Source: Paralichthys olivaceus (lineage: Eukaryota > Chordata > Actinopteri > Pleuronectiformes > Paralichthyidae). Taken from it: DNA of 64,000 nucleotides. The notes under the pieces are model-generated. The model was not told the DNA's origin and did not search any database. It was given only the letters and a program-made list of their open reading frames with translations. Positions within the stretch are counted from its first letter, which is position 1. Every line of letters starts with the position of its first letter. The stretch covers positions 3,351,001 through 3,415,000 of the forward strand of contig NC_091112.1 in the NCBI RefSeq assembly GCF_024713975.1, read 5' to 3'. Positions 32,787 through 44,852 of the stretch are shown here, piece by piece. Both the position numbers and the translations under genes were made by a program.

Positions 32787-35700
32787 TCTGAGGCTCCTGA
32801 GAGAAACACCAGATCTCATTTCTACTGAGGGTCATGCCACCTACCTCCGAGGCATCCTCCCCTGAGCCTGCTGAAGTGAAAACATGATAATGGAAGCCCT
32901 GTGTCTCTGCATGTTGACCAAGGGGCTACGTGTTGTATGATGCTGTTACACCACAAGTGCATTGTGTGGTCTTTTATAATGGATCACTGTAGTTGAAGTA
33001 GGAACCACAGCTGCTGATGTGATATTTCCAGATCATGTGAAAACTTATTTACTCAGGGACACAATAATTAACTTGTTCGTCCACATTTGTTGCTCCTGGA
33101 GCAAAGTATTACATGCGTTGCTTATTTTTTGTTGTTTTTCAAATGTCTGACTTCATCTTTCCCTTGATTTCACGTTAGCATTGAATACAACCAGTTCCAT
33201 CAGTCGGAGACACTATACAGGCACAGCTCAGTAAGGCAGCAGTCAGTATAATGAATACTGTGACGCATTAACTTCTGACATACTCTTCATAGAGGCTGTG
33301 ACGCTTCTTTTTTCATTCCTACGTGTCGCACAAAACTATGTTTAACTTTGTCTCTCATAATCGAAATAATTTTACCGCTTGTCCACTCTGTGATGTTGTG
33401 CTACCTCAAGGGAACAATATCTGAATAGCAAATGAATTAGTGAAAAGCTTTGGGGAGGAAGGGATTTTATCTTGTCAATCTTTGATAAGTGAGGTTATTC
33501 TTTTACCTGACTGCCACAGAACAGATGTGTTACTTCATTGAACTAAACATCTGTGAAACGTGCCTCAACTTTATGGCTGAAATCCTGAAATGTTGTTTTT
33601 TATCTCTTCAATCTATCAGGTTTTTTTTATGTGAATTTTTCACAAATGTGGCTTTTTTTTGCAGATTTTTTTTTTTTAATGATAATAATGCAGACATTCA
33701 TCACGACATTAAACAGCTGGTGTTGGTGAACATCGATGATTCCTTGAGACTGTTCTTTGCATAATTTGAGAAACAAACACTGATGTTAGCTTTTGTTAAG
33801 CTAATTACACTGTAAAGTAATATGAATTGGAATAGTACTAGAGTTCATACCTCGGTCAAGGCAAAACGAGCCTACACAATTCTCTACTTTACATATAAAT
33901 ATAAAAAAAAGATTTTTTTCACAACGATAAATGGAATAATTTATAAATGATCTCTTTTCAAGATTTCTTGAAAATTGCATGAATTTAAAAAAAGAAATTG
34001 ACTGAAATGTGTTTGTTTCATTTCAAATGTGATAATGTGAATAAAAAGACTCCAAAGTTTAACAGCATTTTACAACAACACTGCCAAAGCTCACTGACAC
34101 GACATTTCACTGACATCTAATCCATCTTGGTAATTGCAGTTTTTAGTTTTGAATGATTACACAACATCAAAACAATCAATTTTATTTTCTAAAACAACAT
34201 ATTAGGGATTTCTTATACTTTGTGCGTAGCTACTCAAAAGATGAATTGTGTCGTTATGCAACTGAGCGCTGTAAACACCTCTCCCATGATCCCCTTAAGC
34301 AGAATTAATAAATTCTGCAGATTCTTGAGTGGGTCCCTCAGATGTTGTTGCCTCCGGGAACATAAATCTGTGATTGAGAGTCTCAGCGTGTGATGTGCAG
34401 TGATGAGCTGAAGTCCTGACAGTGACAGTGCTTGAGGTTAAGACGCTGATTAGTTAACCAAACATTTGTCATGGTTGGCTACATGGTCTCACACCCACTC
34501 ACCCCAAGGAGGGTTTAATCCCCTGGCGCACACACACTTTACTGCACAGGACTGTGGCTTCTCTCTCTGCAGAAAACTCTCCGCCAGACATGTGAGTATC
34601 GTCAGGGATGCAAACTATCATCTTTTCGATTTAAATCATTTGAAGTTGCTGTACAGAAAAAGGGGAAACTTGTTGATTTAACTTTTTTCTACTTAAACTG
34701 TATATTTTAAACAGCATATTCTGCAGATTTAAATATGATATTGTTGTGTTCTTACTCTGTCTACCTTTCAAAGACATTTCTTTAAATTATGATTGCGCTT
34801 CCAGAACTAAATGATAATTCTCTTTCCTAACACAACGCAGGAATCTCTGTATTATTCCTCTTTCTTTTTCAATAACAATGTACTGGTCAGATGTTTTCTT
34901 AGGTTATGTAAAGTGACCAGTATAGCAGGTGGTCATGTTTCCTTTGCTGCATGCTCCATGTTTTAGGTTTAACCCACACGCTGCCTGCGAGCAAATTAAA
35001 TAACTTTGAAAACCTCTCGTACAAAGTGACGGCTTTAGTGTTTAATGTTTCATCTCACGTGTCTGTCGGAGAATCTGCACATGATAGAGAAAGAAGAGAG
35101 AACGTATCTTTGGACAATAAAAAATACACATTAACCACATGTAAGAAGAAGTCACAGATTGTTCCTTTAGGAAGAGTTGGAGGAGAATTGTTTCCTCCTG
35201 GTGACACATTAATGCTGAGTTAACCCTCTGTTGACTGTTTTTACTCACTGTGAATAATTCTTTGTCTCTGCTGAGCAATAAAGGACGAGCCAGACAGTCA
35301 CAGGCATGTTTGTTCATTTCCAAAGACATAGAATTACTTAGACTACAATGACAAAACCTTAACCTTACTCTTAACCGGCACCTTGACCAGATTTTATTAT
35401 TTTCCTTTATCAAAAAGCTCAACTCTTATAAAAACAGAATACTTTTGCATTAAAGTGGAATGCAGATTTTTTTTTTTTGATTTGATGTTTTAACACATTG
35501 TTTATGTTGTGATCCTACATATTTTCAAATGGTTACATCTATTAAGTTCTTCTTAAAGAAATGATTACAGAAAACGTAATGTTATCTATTTATAGATGTC
35601 GAAATGTTTATTAATACTATGCTAACATACTTTTTGTGCATCTCAGACAGTCTAGATTTACTAACAACTAGCATGTGTCCCAGTTGTACCAAATCATGAC

Positions 35701-36125
35701 TGTTCTTTAATTAAAAACAAATTCCCTAACCCTTCTGCAGCAAAATTTTCCTGTTGCAAATGTTTTAAGCCTTTGTGGATGGCTAACTAAATGTACTATA
35801 AAGAGCCAGAAGCTTCATGGGCTATATATTTTATGGCTTGAAAGTAGTCATGCTTTGTGCCTGTGAGCCTAAAGGCACTTTGAGCTAAATGCTAACTTTA
35901 GCATGCTTACATATGGCTGTCAACGACAATAACATGTTAAACATTATAACTTTTACTAATCAGAAAACAGCAGATTCAATATTAGACAAATTAAAGACTT
36001 GACCTGATTTGGAGCTGATTTAAAAGTTAACCGGGTTCATCATCAAAGGATCATCAAAGCCTGAACTGAATTTTTTGAAAATCGTTGCAACATTTGTCTA
36101 TTTCTAGAGGAAAACCATCTGAACC
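32787..36125 (+). other. 3' UTR of copy 1 and spacer to copy 2 of the riboflavin-transporter genes
   Basis: A long 3' UTR probably runs to the AATAAA at 34040-34045. The remainder is AT-rich with no coding gene. A splice acceptor (tttctag, 36101-36107) just before the copy 2 ATG implies an upstream non-coding exon; one weak candidate ends with a gtgagt donor near 34590. Confidence 0.4.
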
Positions 36126-38417
36126 ATGTCACTCCTCACGCACATTTTGGCATGTCTCTTCGGGATGGGCTCCTGGGTGTCCATCAATGGCCTGTGGGTA
36201 GAGCTGCCCCTGATAGTCCCCCAGATCCCCGAGGGCTGGTACTTGCCCTCGTACCTCTCAATCCTCATCCAGATGGCCAATGTCGGGCCTCTCTTCGTCA
36301 CCCTGATGCATCGCTTCCGGCCCGGCGCCCTGAATGAGACGGCTGTCATATATGCGATCATCGGTCTGGGCACTCTGGCGAGTTTCCTGCTGGGTTTCTT
36401 CTGGAAGGAGACGGTTGTAGTGGCAGGCGTTCCTCGCAGTGTCGCCCTCCTCGTCTTAACTTTCTTCCTAGCTGCTGTCGACTGCACCTCCTCTGTCACC
36501 TTCCTGCCCTTCATGATGCGCCTCAAGCCTCAGTATTTAACCACCTACTACATTGGGGAGGGTGTGAGCGGCCTGCTGCCTGCTCTAGTGGCTTTAATCC
36601 AGGGCGTTGGGGTGGTCCACTGCTTAAACAACACAGTGTCTCTGAACCACAGCTTGAACAGCTCGGTGACCTTTGACCTCCAAGCCCAGTATCAGCCAGC
36701 AAACTTCTCTGCTGAGGTGTTTTTCTTCTTCCTGAGCGCCATGATGCTGGTGAGTCTGGTGGCGTTCCTGCTGCTGAACTACCACCCCGCTGTGGCCAGA
36801 GAGCATTCCAGTGGCCGGTACACAAACGGCGTGAAAGACGAATCGCAGAAAAACAGGAAGTGGGCTGAGCAGAAGCCGATGATGGATACGTGCGAACCCG
36901 CCAACCAGAAGAGAAGAAGCAGTTTTGGCACTGGAGCTTACAGCTGGATGCAGGTGTTCTACATCTTTGTGATTCTGGCCTGGACCAACGCTCTGACCAA
37001 CGTGGTGCTTCCCTCGGTGCAGTCGTACTCTTGCATGCCGTACGGAAACAACGCCTATCACCTATCAGCCACCATGGCCGCCGTGTCCAACCCCCTGGCC
37101 TGCTTCATCGCCATGTTCCTCCCGATAAGGTCAGTGTGTTTCAGCTGTAATCAACACAATACAGGGCTCATGGTTAGAAACAGTTTTTAAAAAGTTTGTT
37201 TTTATTTCTAAAACCTCAAAATTACAGATTTGCCTTCGAGGCTGCAGCACAAAAGGAAAACGACCTATAAAGAATAAACCCCAGGAGGCGCTAGAGGAAA
37301 ATGAATGACTTGTTTTAGATATTTTTTGAAAAATGTGAGGTTCATCATTCTTAAATGTTTTAGTTGTTTTTGTGCGAATAACATGATTGAAATTTAAATC
37401 ATGTCAATCTTTACAGACACAAAATTTAACTAAAGTATTGAAGAGCTTGAGGGTTTGAAGTCGGTAAGAGCGAACTTGTGAACAATATTCACAGAAGTCT
37501 TTTTTACATTTAAGAAAAAGATGATTTTCAAGTTGATAAACATTTTCAGGCAGCGCTTGAGACCAGAGCTGCAGCAAATGTTCTTGTTAGTTTTTCAGGT
37601 TAATGGATTAACTGCTGATTCGGTTAAAATTCAGAGATTTAACAATTTAACAAAGTCTCAGAACCAAAGTTCACATTTTATGATAGAAAATGGAGAAAAG
37701 AAGAAAAATGCTCCACTTTTAGGGACTAAAATTTTTTTTCTGTCAACATGACGAATCAGTTTATCAACTTATTTCCGCTCAAGTTTAGCTTCATGGTTTC
37801 ATTCCTTCACAAAAACAAAGAAATAGAATCCCACAGAACCTGGGGGAAAGATGAGACACAGGCCAAGAAAGAACCAATTCAGGTTCGTGGCTGATTCAGG
37901 AACTTTTCTTCACTTAGTTTCTAAATAAAAAAGTAGATCCCGGCCTCAGAATCAGATCTGAACCTGTGTGATTCCACAGATCCCTGCTGCTGATGGCAGC
38001 TCTCACAGTGGTCGGCACCGGAGCTGGAGCTTACATAATGGGCATGGCAGTGCTGAGTCCATGTCCTCTGCTGGTTAACGATACCTCAGGTGGAGTCATC
38101 ATAGTGAGTACACTCTCAAGTTACACTACTTCTCATATATCAGTGAAAACACGAGATAAGTGAAGGAATCCAGTCTGGAAATGTCTCCTGTCTCTTCTGC
38201 CCCACAGGTGTTGGCCTGGATCGTCTTTGTCCTCACTCTGTCCTACGTGAAGGTGATTATCGGCGTGATCCTGCGGGACGAGGGCCACAGCGCTCTGGTG
38301 TGGTGCGGCGCTGTGGTGCAGTTAGGCTCCTTGCTGGGGGCCGTGACCATGTTTCCACTGGTCAGCGTCTACAGCTTCTTCTCATCAGGAGACCCGTGCA
38401 ACACAAAGTGTCCTTAA
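36126..38417 (+). CDS. slc52a2: Riboflavin transporter, SLC52A2/3 family, tandem copy 2
   Basis: Three coding exons: 36126-37129, 37980-38103, 38208-38417; 445 residues, the same as human RFVT2 (SLC52A2). It shares with copy 1 the N-terminal [47 protein letters not shown], and [16 protein letters not shown], plus about 11 hydrophobic segments. It has a 124-nt penultimate exon of the same size and phase as exon 3 of copy 1. The extracellular loop after about residue 160 carries several N-glycosylation sequons (NNT, NHS, NSS). The cytoplasmic loop is Lys/Arg/Glu-rich, unlike the Gln-rich loop of copy 1. Predicted role: cellular riboflavin uptake. Copy 2 lacks intron 1 of copy 1, so one copy lost or gained it. 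The tandem pair suggests local duplication; assignment to SLC52A2 rests on synteny with fbxl6 and on length. Confidence 0.87.
37796..37920 (+). repeat. Partial copy of a dispersed teleost repeat (intron of copy 2)
   Basis: Words such as aaagatgagacacaggccaa and gaaagaaccaattcagg match those in the copies at 43745, 60740 and 62855. Imperfect and truncated. Confidence 0.45.
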
Positions 38418-39598
38418 ACAATGACAATGAGAGATTTCCCTTCCGACTTCAGGGAAAAGACGACGTGAGAATCAATTTGAAAAACTTTTTCCTCCTCGTG
38501 ATGATGGAGACATCTACAAGTTTCCATTTGTTAGAAAAACAAAAAGTATGATGTGATATATAAATGCACTCTGTGTTATAAATGTGTTTGTAGATCTCTA
38601 TTTACATTTGTTGAAAACTTTAACATCTTCCAGAAGTAAAAGTCAAGCATGAGTATTGAATTAAAAAAGGAAAATTGGTGATTAGAGTTGTTTCCAAAAT
38701 GTTGAAGCATATTTGCCATTTCAAACTTACTTAACTTTATTTACTTGACTTTCCTTTCGTGTGTGCCTTTCTTGACCTGTTTGCTTGTAAGTGGTGTAAA
38801 AGTTCAGAGTTTAGAGATTAACACTCTTTCATCTCCGGTCTGTAGAAAATAAGGTTTTCCATTAAGTTGTGTGGAAATGAATAACTCGTAATGTGATGAT
38901 TCTGTGATGATGTTCTTTTCCTATTGATGTTATACTACATCATAAAGGTATAGTCCGTGTATTAATGAAGAAACACACGTGTCTCTTTTATTTGTGAACA
39001 TACATTTTTAAGACAAAATGTTTTATTGTCTCCAGCTCAGCATGAAACCATCAGATGATCTCTCTTTTTCTAAAAACATCTTAACCGATTTACAAATTCA
39101 TCATTCCATATCCCCAAAACTATATATATAAACTCAAATCTACTCTAAACATATGAAGTCATCTTAATCTATAATATATTTTCACATGAATAAATAAGAG
39201 AAGCCAGAAACTTGCAAAACCGATAAACAAGTCTCGTGATGTTTCAACATCCTTACCAAAAGATTATTTCTCTATCAAATAATTGTTATAACTAAAATCA
39301 TAATTCTAGAGATTAACATTTGCTCCAAAGTCGAGATGATGACTGGACGCTGATCATTTCTGGTCAAATATAGAAATAAATACAGATGTGATCTCTAATT
39401 CTGAGTTCAGGTGACGGGACATTTTTAGTTGTTGACTCCGTAAAGTTGAGTTCTTCCCCCCTGTCCGTCCCTCTGTTGGTTGGTTGGTTTGTGGTTTTGT
39501 TTTTCAACAGGATTATAAACTACAGCACAGATTTTCATGAAATTAGCCAAGAAACCACGAGGAATGTTTTGATCACTTTCTTAAACTTTCGCAGGTAA
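38418..39598. other. Convergent 3' region between the second transporter and the GPCR
   Basis: A plus-strand AATAAA at 39189-39194 and minus-strand signals (tttatt at 38987-38992 and near 39021) suggest overlapping 3' ends. About 39470-39580 contains a weak copy of the dispersed repeat family (caggattataaactacagc). No other gene is seen. Confidence 0.4.
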
Positions 39599-40495
39599 TT
39601 ATTTGTTTTCTTGATGAAAAATATTCTTCAGCGGACTGATGTGTCTATGTGACATTTCATACAGGCCCTCACACTCGCAGCAGACGAAAAACTTTCTCTG
39701 GGTGGAGAGGTTAAACAGTGGATACGCAACACTCGCAGCAGACAACAGCAGAAAACTTACAGGTTTTATCACACAGTCAAAGTCACATTCATTGTCAAAT
39801 GGGACCCTTTGCATCAAAGCGACTGGAAAGTAAAAACACATGGTGATGGTGAACGTGGCTCGGACGGCGTTGAAGGCTCTCCTCTTGGCCGGATGCAGCT
39901 TGTCGCTCTCTGGGCCGGGCTTCTTCAGCATGTTCACGGTTTTGATGCTGGAGTGCACCACCATGGACGTCATGAACATTATCAGAAAAAACGGTAAATT
40001 CGCGAAGAATTTCCCGGCAACAGCGGGGAAGGACTCGAACGTGTGCATGATGGCGAACGACAAAGAGAAGAGCCACACCATCGCCACACAAACCTCCCTG
40101 TATCTGCGCTTCTTCAGCAGAGGGTAGGACGTCGGGTGAATCACCGCAACGTACCTCTGGATGCAGATGAAACCCAAGTTCATGGGCCCGCCGGTCTGTG
40201 CATACGCAAGCAGAAAATCTAAGACTCTGGACTGTCCGTCCGGCAGAAGAAAGAGGATGCAGAGATGAACGAGGGATACCAAGTGCTGGGAGTTGTGGAA
40301 AAGGGCTAAGTTACAATTCAGGATATCTGGAGTCTTTCTGGAGGTGAGAGAGGTCCAGAGCAGCGTGACGACCACAGGTTGACCAGTGAGGAAAGTGACG
40401 ATGTCGACCAGTGAGAGATAAAACACAAAACCCTGTCCACACACGCACTGTGGCCCGCTGGAGTTGAGCGTGACGTTCTCGAGTGAATCCTTCAT
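39599..40495 (-). CDS. Rhodopsin-like (class A) orphan GPCR, single coding exon
   Basis: 298 residues, uninterrupted. Two N-glycosylation sites (N7, N11) precede seven hydrophobic segments: TM1 about 21-45, TM2 57-82, TM3 92-117, TM4 136-155, TM5 165-187, TM6 209-229, TM7 243-263. Retained marks are R114 in a QRY motif (DRY position), W141 in TM4, P168 in TM5, CFYFP (220-224) in TM6, and a Cys-rich juxtamembrane tail (VCCECEG, 271-277) suited to palmitoylation. TM2 has His67 in place of the usual Asp, TM7 has YPLFN in place of NPxxY, and the TM3 cysteine of the usual disulfide is Ser89. The gross pattern recalls P2Y-like or other small intronless receptors, but I cannot name a ligand or orthologue. 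A 5' UTR splice acceptor (ttctttcag) at about 40518 implies an upstream non-coding exon. Confidence 0.78.
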   Translation of the reverse strand: MKDSLENVTLNSSGPQCVCGQGFVFYLSLVDIVTFLTGQPVVVTLLWTSLTSRKTPDILNCNLALFHNSQHLVSLVHLCILFLLPDGQSRVLDFLLAYAQTGGPMNLGFICIQRYVAVIHPTSYPLLKKRRYREVCVAMVWLFSLSFAIMHTFESFPAVAGKFFANLPFFLIMFMTSMVVHSSIKTVNMLKKPGPESDKLHPAKRRAFNAVRATFTITMCFYFPVALMQRVPFDNECDFDCVIKPVSFLLLSAASVAYPLFNLSTQRKFFVCCECEGLYEMSHRHISPLKNIFHQENK

Positions 40496-41700
40496 CTTAT
40501 CAGAGCGCGGACCAGAGCTGAAAGAAGAGATGATCTTATGAGTTCATCTTTCAAAAGTCTCGTCCAAGGTAGCTGCGGATTTTATACAAGTACAGAAACT
40601 CATCAACGTTTCTCATTCCTGAAGCTGTTTGTCGTTATATTTCTGCCATTTTCTGAATCATCAAGACATTATTTTCTATTGAATTTCATTCAATCTGGTC
40701 TGATGAGCATTAAAAATTATAAATCTTTCCTTCAGGAACTATTTTTATACAAGTATGTTGAGATGAGACCGAATAAATGGATCACTGCACTGAAATGATG
40801 ATAAAGTATTGAAATAATAAAAGGAATTTGAAAGCAAACAGAACAAACAATGAACTAATTTAATAACCTATGAATTAGTTAAATGTGATAATCATATTCT
40901 TTAGATCTGAAGTCTCACCTGCTGTGTTCGGCTGCTGCTCGGACGATAGAGTTGTGAGCAGAATGATTTACGCTCTGGTGACACCTGATTTTCATAATGG
41001 ATGTGAAACAGGTGCGAGGCCGTCGAGCAAAACCAACAAACTGAGACTCAGACACGTCCTGATTTTCTTAAACGCCGAGTTTCCACATCAGAGCGGGCTG
41101 TGACACAATCAAGTGTAAAAGAAATGTACCAGCGTTGAGAATGATGTTGAAGATTAAAGATTAGAGAGTTAAATAATGTGTGTAATGATTATTTTAGAGA
41201 CCACAGGGGGTCAGTGTGCACCACAACATCTTAGATCCTCCCACGGTCGTAGAGGAAGCTTGAACAGTATCTTGTGACAGAAGACGTCAGGATATAGATT
41301 CTTGATATAGGATGAACTTTATAGTCGTGTATGTTGTTGTGGGATTGATTTCTGCAGCAGCACGAGCTCAAAAACAAAATACTGTTTTTCTCCTGTTTCC
41401 TCTGATGGTTTATGTTTATATATATATATCCAAAGACAAAATCCAAATTATTTAATTGCTGCCTTCAGATTTTGGTTTAATACCAAGTTTATCTAAATAA
41501 CTTTTATGTTAAATTAAAATTGTATTATTTCACGTTGAGGCCTTAAACCTTCTGGGTTTCAAGCCTTTCTCTGCACATCACACACATTGATCTCATTCAG
41601 TTTCTGGTTTGTTTTTAACGATGCTCTAGTTTAAAACATTTATTGGGCAAATATCTCGAATTAGAAGTCAACTGATTTTAACACAGAAGCTATAAAATGA
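40496..41700 (-). other. Upstream region of the GPCR gene
   Basis: AT-rich and non-coding. It presumably holds the GPCR promoter and first non-coding exon, but no distinct core element was recognised. Confidence 0.3.
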
Positions 41701-41704
41701 CATG

Positions 41705-41900
41705 TAATCTTACGGGGCAACTGCGACAGTCCACAAAATGTCCTCTAATGGGTTTTTTTTCCCCCAATTAAATAATAACGTGAATTGTTACCAGACTCTT
41801 AGCAAAGACCCACAATGGCAATTTGAGCCTTTTATCGGTGAAAGAAAAATCTTTTAGAGGAAATTTCTTGGAAAGTCGCAGTTGCCCCATTAGATTAACA
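41705..41900. mobile_element. Foldback (palindromic) MITE-like element
   Basis: A perfect 14-bp inverted repeat, GGGGCAACTGCGAC at 41714-41727 and its complement at 41875-41888, sits in longer imperfect arms of about 60 bp (both arms share TCCTCTAA and a T-rich run) around a loop of about 50-60 bp. This is the form of a small foldback DNA transposon. No clear target-site duplication was established. Confidence 0.55.
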
Positions 41901-42256
41901 TTGTAGCCACAGCTGCTGTCACGGCTGAGATCATCTCCTGGATCAATTTCAAATATTTCTGTAAGTACCCTCGATTTACACGCCCACATTTATAAACGTA
42001 GACTGAAAATCGGCAGAACTCGCTCCCAGTCACTCACATTTTTTGATGCGAGGAGAACACAGACATCACACAGTCCGAAGAGATGAAGGCGTATTTATTG
42101 ACAAATACACACAATAGATCACAAAGCTGAACTGAGCGTTACAGACTCACAATAAAAAAAAAATCCTCCTTGGTAAACATGTCAGTATGGCTTCTTCTTT
42201 CATGCCCCTCAATAAAACGGATTAAGACTCATAAATACACAGAAAAGTGGGAACGA

Positions 42257-42265
42257 GTGTGTGTG

Positions 42266-42304
<39 letters not shown>
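42257..42304 (+). repeat. (GT)n microsatellite
   Basis: About 24 GT units with one GC interruption, inside the presumed nfatc1 3' UTR. Confidence 0.95.
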
Positions 42305-42305
<1 letters not shown>

Positions 42306-43310
42306 AGCCAGAACGGTTTCATAAGAGCGCGTAAACGACAGTACAAAGGTAACCACGTAAAAGAAGCTGTATGATAAACACGGATAAACAAGAGCACATG
42401 CTGAGAGAATAAATATGAAAGTACAAAAACAGAAGAATTCATATATTGCTGTTTCACCGTTAAAAAGGATTCTTTGGACGACGCTGATTGTTTACATTCT
42501 TTGAGCGATGCTACCTGCACGTTGCGTAGCTTCCAGGGAGGAATACGAATCCAGCTTCGTCACAACTGAGATGATTTCGTCTGCGATGAAAGTCGTTTTT
42601 ACCGTTTGTCGTCCGTTTTTTTTTTTTATCTCAAAAAACGAATCATTACCATCAATAGTGCATCAAGTTAAAGCAACTTGGTTTGAGAAACATTCACTGA
42701 AATGTTTTGACTTCATGTGAAAAAATAATTATGATTAACACCACAGGTTTAGTGGTTAAGTGCTGATTGTTGCCTGCGAATACAGAAAATACTGACTTTT
42801 ATTAATCGTTCTTACAGACATGACGATGATTTAAAGCAACTTTGAAAAAAAAAAAACTTTATTTGGTCTGTTATGACCTTTAGCTTATGGTGGCTAATGT
42901 CAGCTAATGTCGAATATGACTGTAGAATGGACATTGTTTCCTGATCATTAGTTATCTGTTTGTGCTTGTGTTAAATCTCTTAGCATTTACCATTAACCCA
43001 TAATTGTCACATGTGGCCAAAGTAGCCACTGCTCAGCAAAAGTTGCATCATCTCACTTATATATAAAAAAAAAAAAAATCAAAAAAAAATCTCAAATTTT
43101 AGATTGTGAGTTTTTAAACTCAGGCCACATGTTTTTATTTTCCAGTCGAAGGCACTTCTCTCTCTGTGAAGCCAGATATGTGAACTGAAGCACTGCAGAC
43201 ACTGTATGTACAAATGACACAACACGAGAATCATTTACAAACTGCGACAAAAAAAAAAAGAGAAGAAACGTATAAAACAATTCTTGGTCCTCTAAAAGCG
43301 TACTTTGTCA

Positions 43311-43332
43311 GGGGGGGTGGGGGGGGGGGTGG
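43311..43332 (+). repeat. G-run, potential G-quadruplex on the plus strand
   Basis: Runs of 7 and 11 or more G broken by single Ts. It is the C-rich strand in nfatc1 mRNA, so any quadruplex would be in DNA rather than RNA. Confidence 0.7.
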
Positions 43333-43560
43333 TGTCGGCAGGTGTGGCTGCTACATACTCAAAACTCAGTCATGGTATTTACTCCTTGGATAATTTTCTG
43401 CATAAAGGCGTAATATATGAAAAACAAGGCACGCGTTGGACCCTGGTCATCTGGACAAAACATTTACATTTGTTCCTCTTGCATTTCCCTCAGCTGTTTC
43501 CTGCACGCTGTGGTCCGAGCATTGTTTTTACTGTCAGTTCTGTGAGGGGGGGACAGGAAA

Positions 43561-44816
43561 CTATGCGTGGCTGTGGACGGTGATGCTCGACAGGTCGTTC
43601 CTGATGATCTCATTGACTGTGAAGGAAGAGAGAGAGAGAGAAGCACGGTTAATAATTCACAGATCTCAATTATTTCGTTTTTTATATTTTTCAAATTAAG
43701 TAACATCTACGATCAGTGCTCAACCAAGTGACATTATAGTTTCTCTACAGGATTATACAAAAACCACTGAATGGATTTCCATGAGACTCGGTGGAAGAAT
43801 GAGACACTGGCCAAGAAATAATCCATAAAAATGTAGGCGCTGATCGAGAGAAAGGGGCGGATCCAGGAAATGTTTTCTTTTTCTTTACCATTGCGAGATT
43901 TTATGCATCATATTGTTATTTTCAACATTTTTTCCAGAGAATAATTCCTGCATCTTGATGGGAAGAAAAAAATCAGACAAATAAATAGAAATCTGGATAT
44001 AGCTGATTACAGCAAGGGCACAGTCGGTGGAGGTATTTAACTATTTCTCTATCTAATATTCTTTAAACATTTACTGATGTGACTCTAAGGTTCCATTTCC
44101 ACCGGTGTGAATACAATTCTCTGAGCTGTATGGTTACAGCTGTCTGTTATTCCCTCTGAGTCAACAGAATCAAATCACTTCATATCGGAGATCCCCAGAC
44201 GTTTGTTATCACGAGAGATGATGCAACCTCCTGTCGTCTCTGCAGGATCCAGGTGCACTTGTTTATCTGGTTCAATCTGCTGTGCGCTGATAAAGGTGCG
44301 ACGATCCAAGAGCAACTCTGCAGGCTCACCGGAAAATATAGATTTACTGATAACACCGGAGAGACGACCGTCTCTATTTGTCTCACTGCAGAGGACACGT
44401 TGGCATTCAGCGTTTTCATCTGTGAACTCGTTCTTCACTGTGGAGGCACAGTCTCCGCAGTTTGTCCTTCTTTAATCTGCTTCTCACTTTTCTAATCAGC
44501 GTCTTGGTTCAGGTTCAAGATGAGAAATGTGAGGGGGGGAAGCCTGAGAATCCAAGCCAGCAGGCGAGGAATTCCCTCCGAGTGACTGGAGGCTGGAAAA
44601 GCAATCTGGAAACCTGAGATCCCCCTGAACACACACACACACACACACACACAATGGAAGGAATTTTTTCCTTTTATATAAAATGTATTTTCATCACAGG
44701 CAGCGGAGAAGCCCTTCCCCTGGTAACCGAGCACTGGCACAGCCACTTCCTACCAGAAATACCTCTCACTTCCTATCACGAGGGGGTGTAGACGCCTCGC
44801 AACAATCACACAAACA

Positions 44817-44852
<36 letters not shown>

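Larger units (their letters stand above)
42080..43560 (-). other. nfatc1: nfatc1 3' UTR
   Basis: This lies downstream of the nfatc1 stop on the complement. A minus-strand AATAAA is seen as tttatt at 42094-42099. It contains a (GT)n tract at 42257-42304 and a G-run at 43311-43332 (C-rich in the transcript). The 3' end is inferred. Confidence 0.45.
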
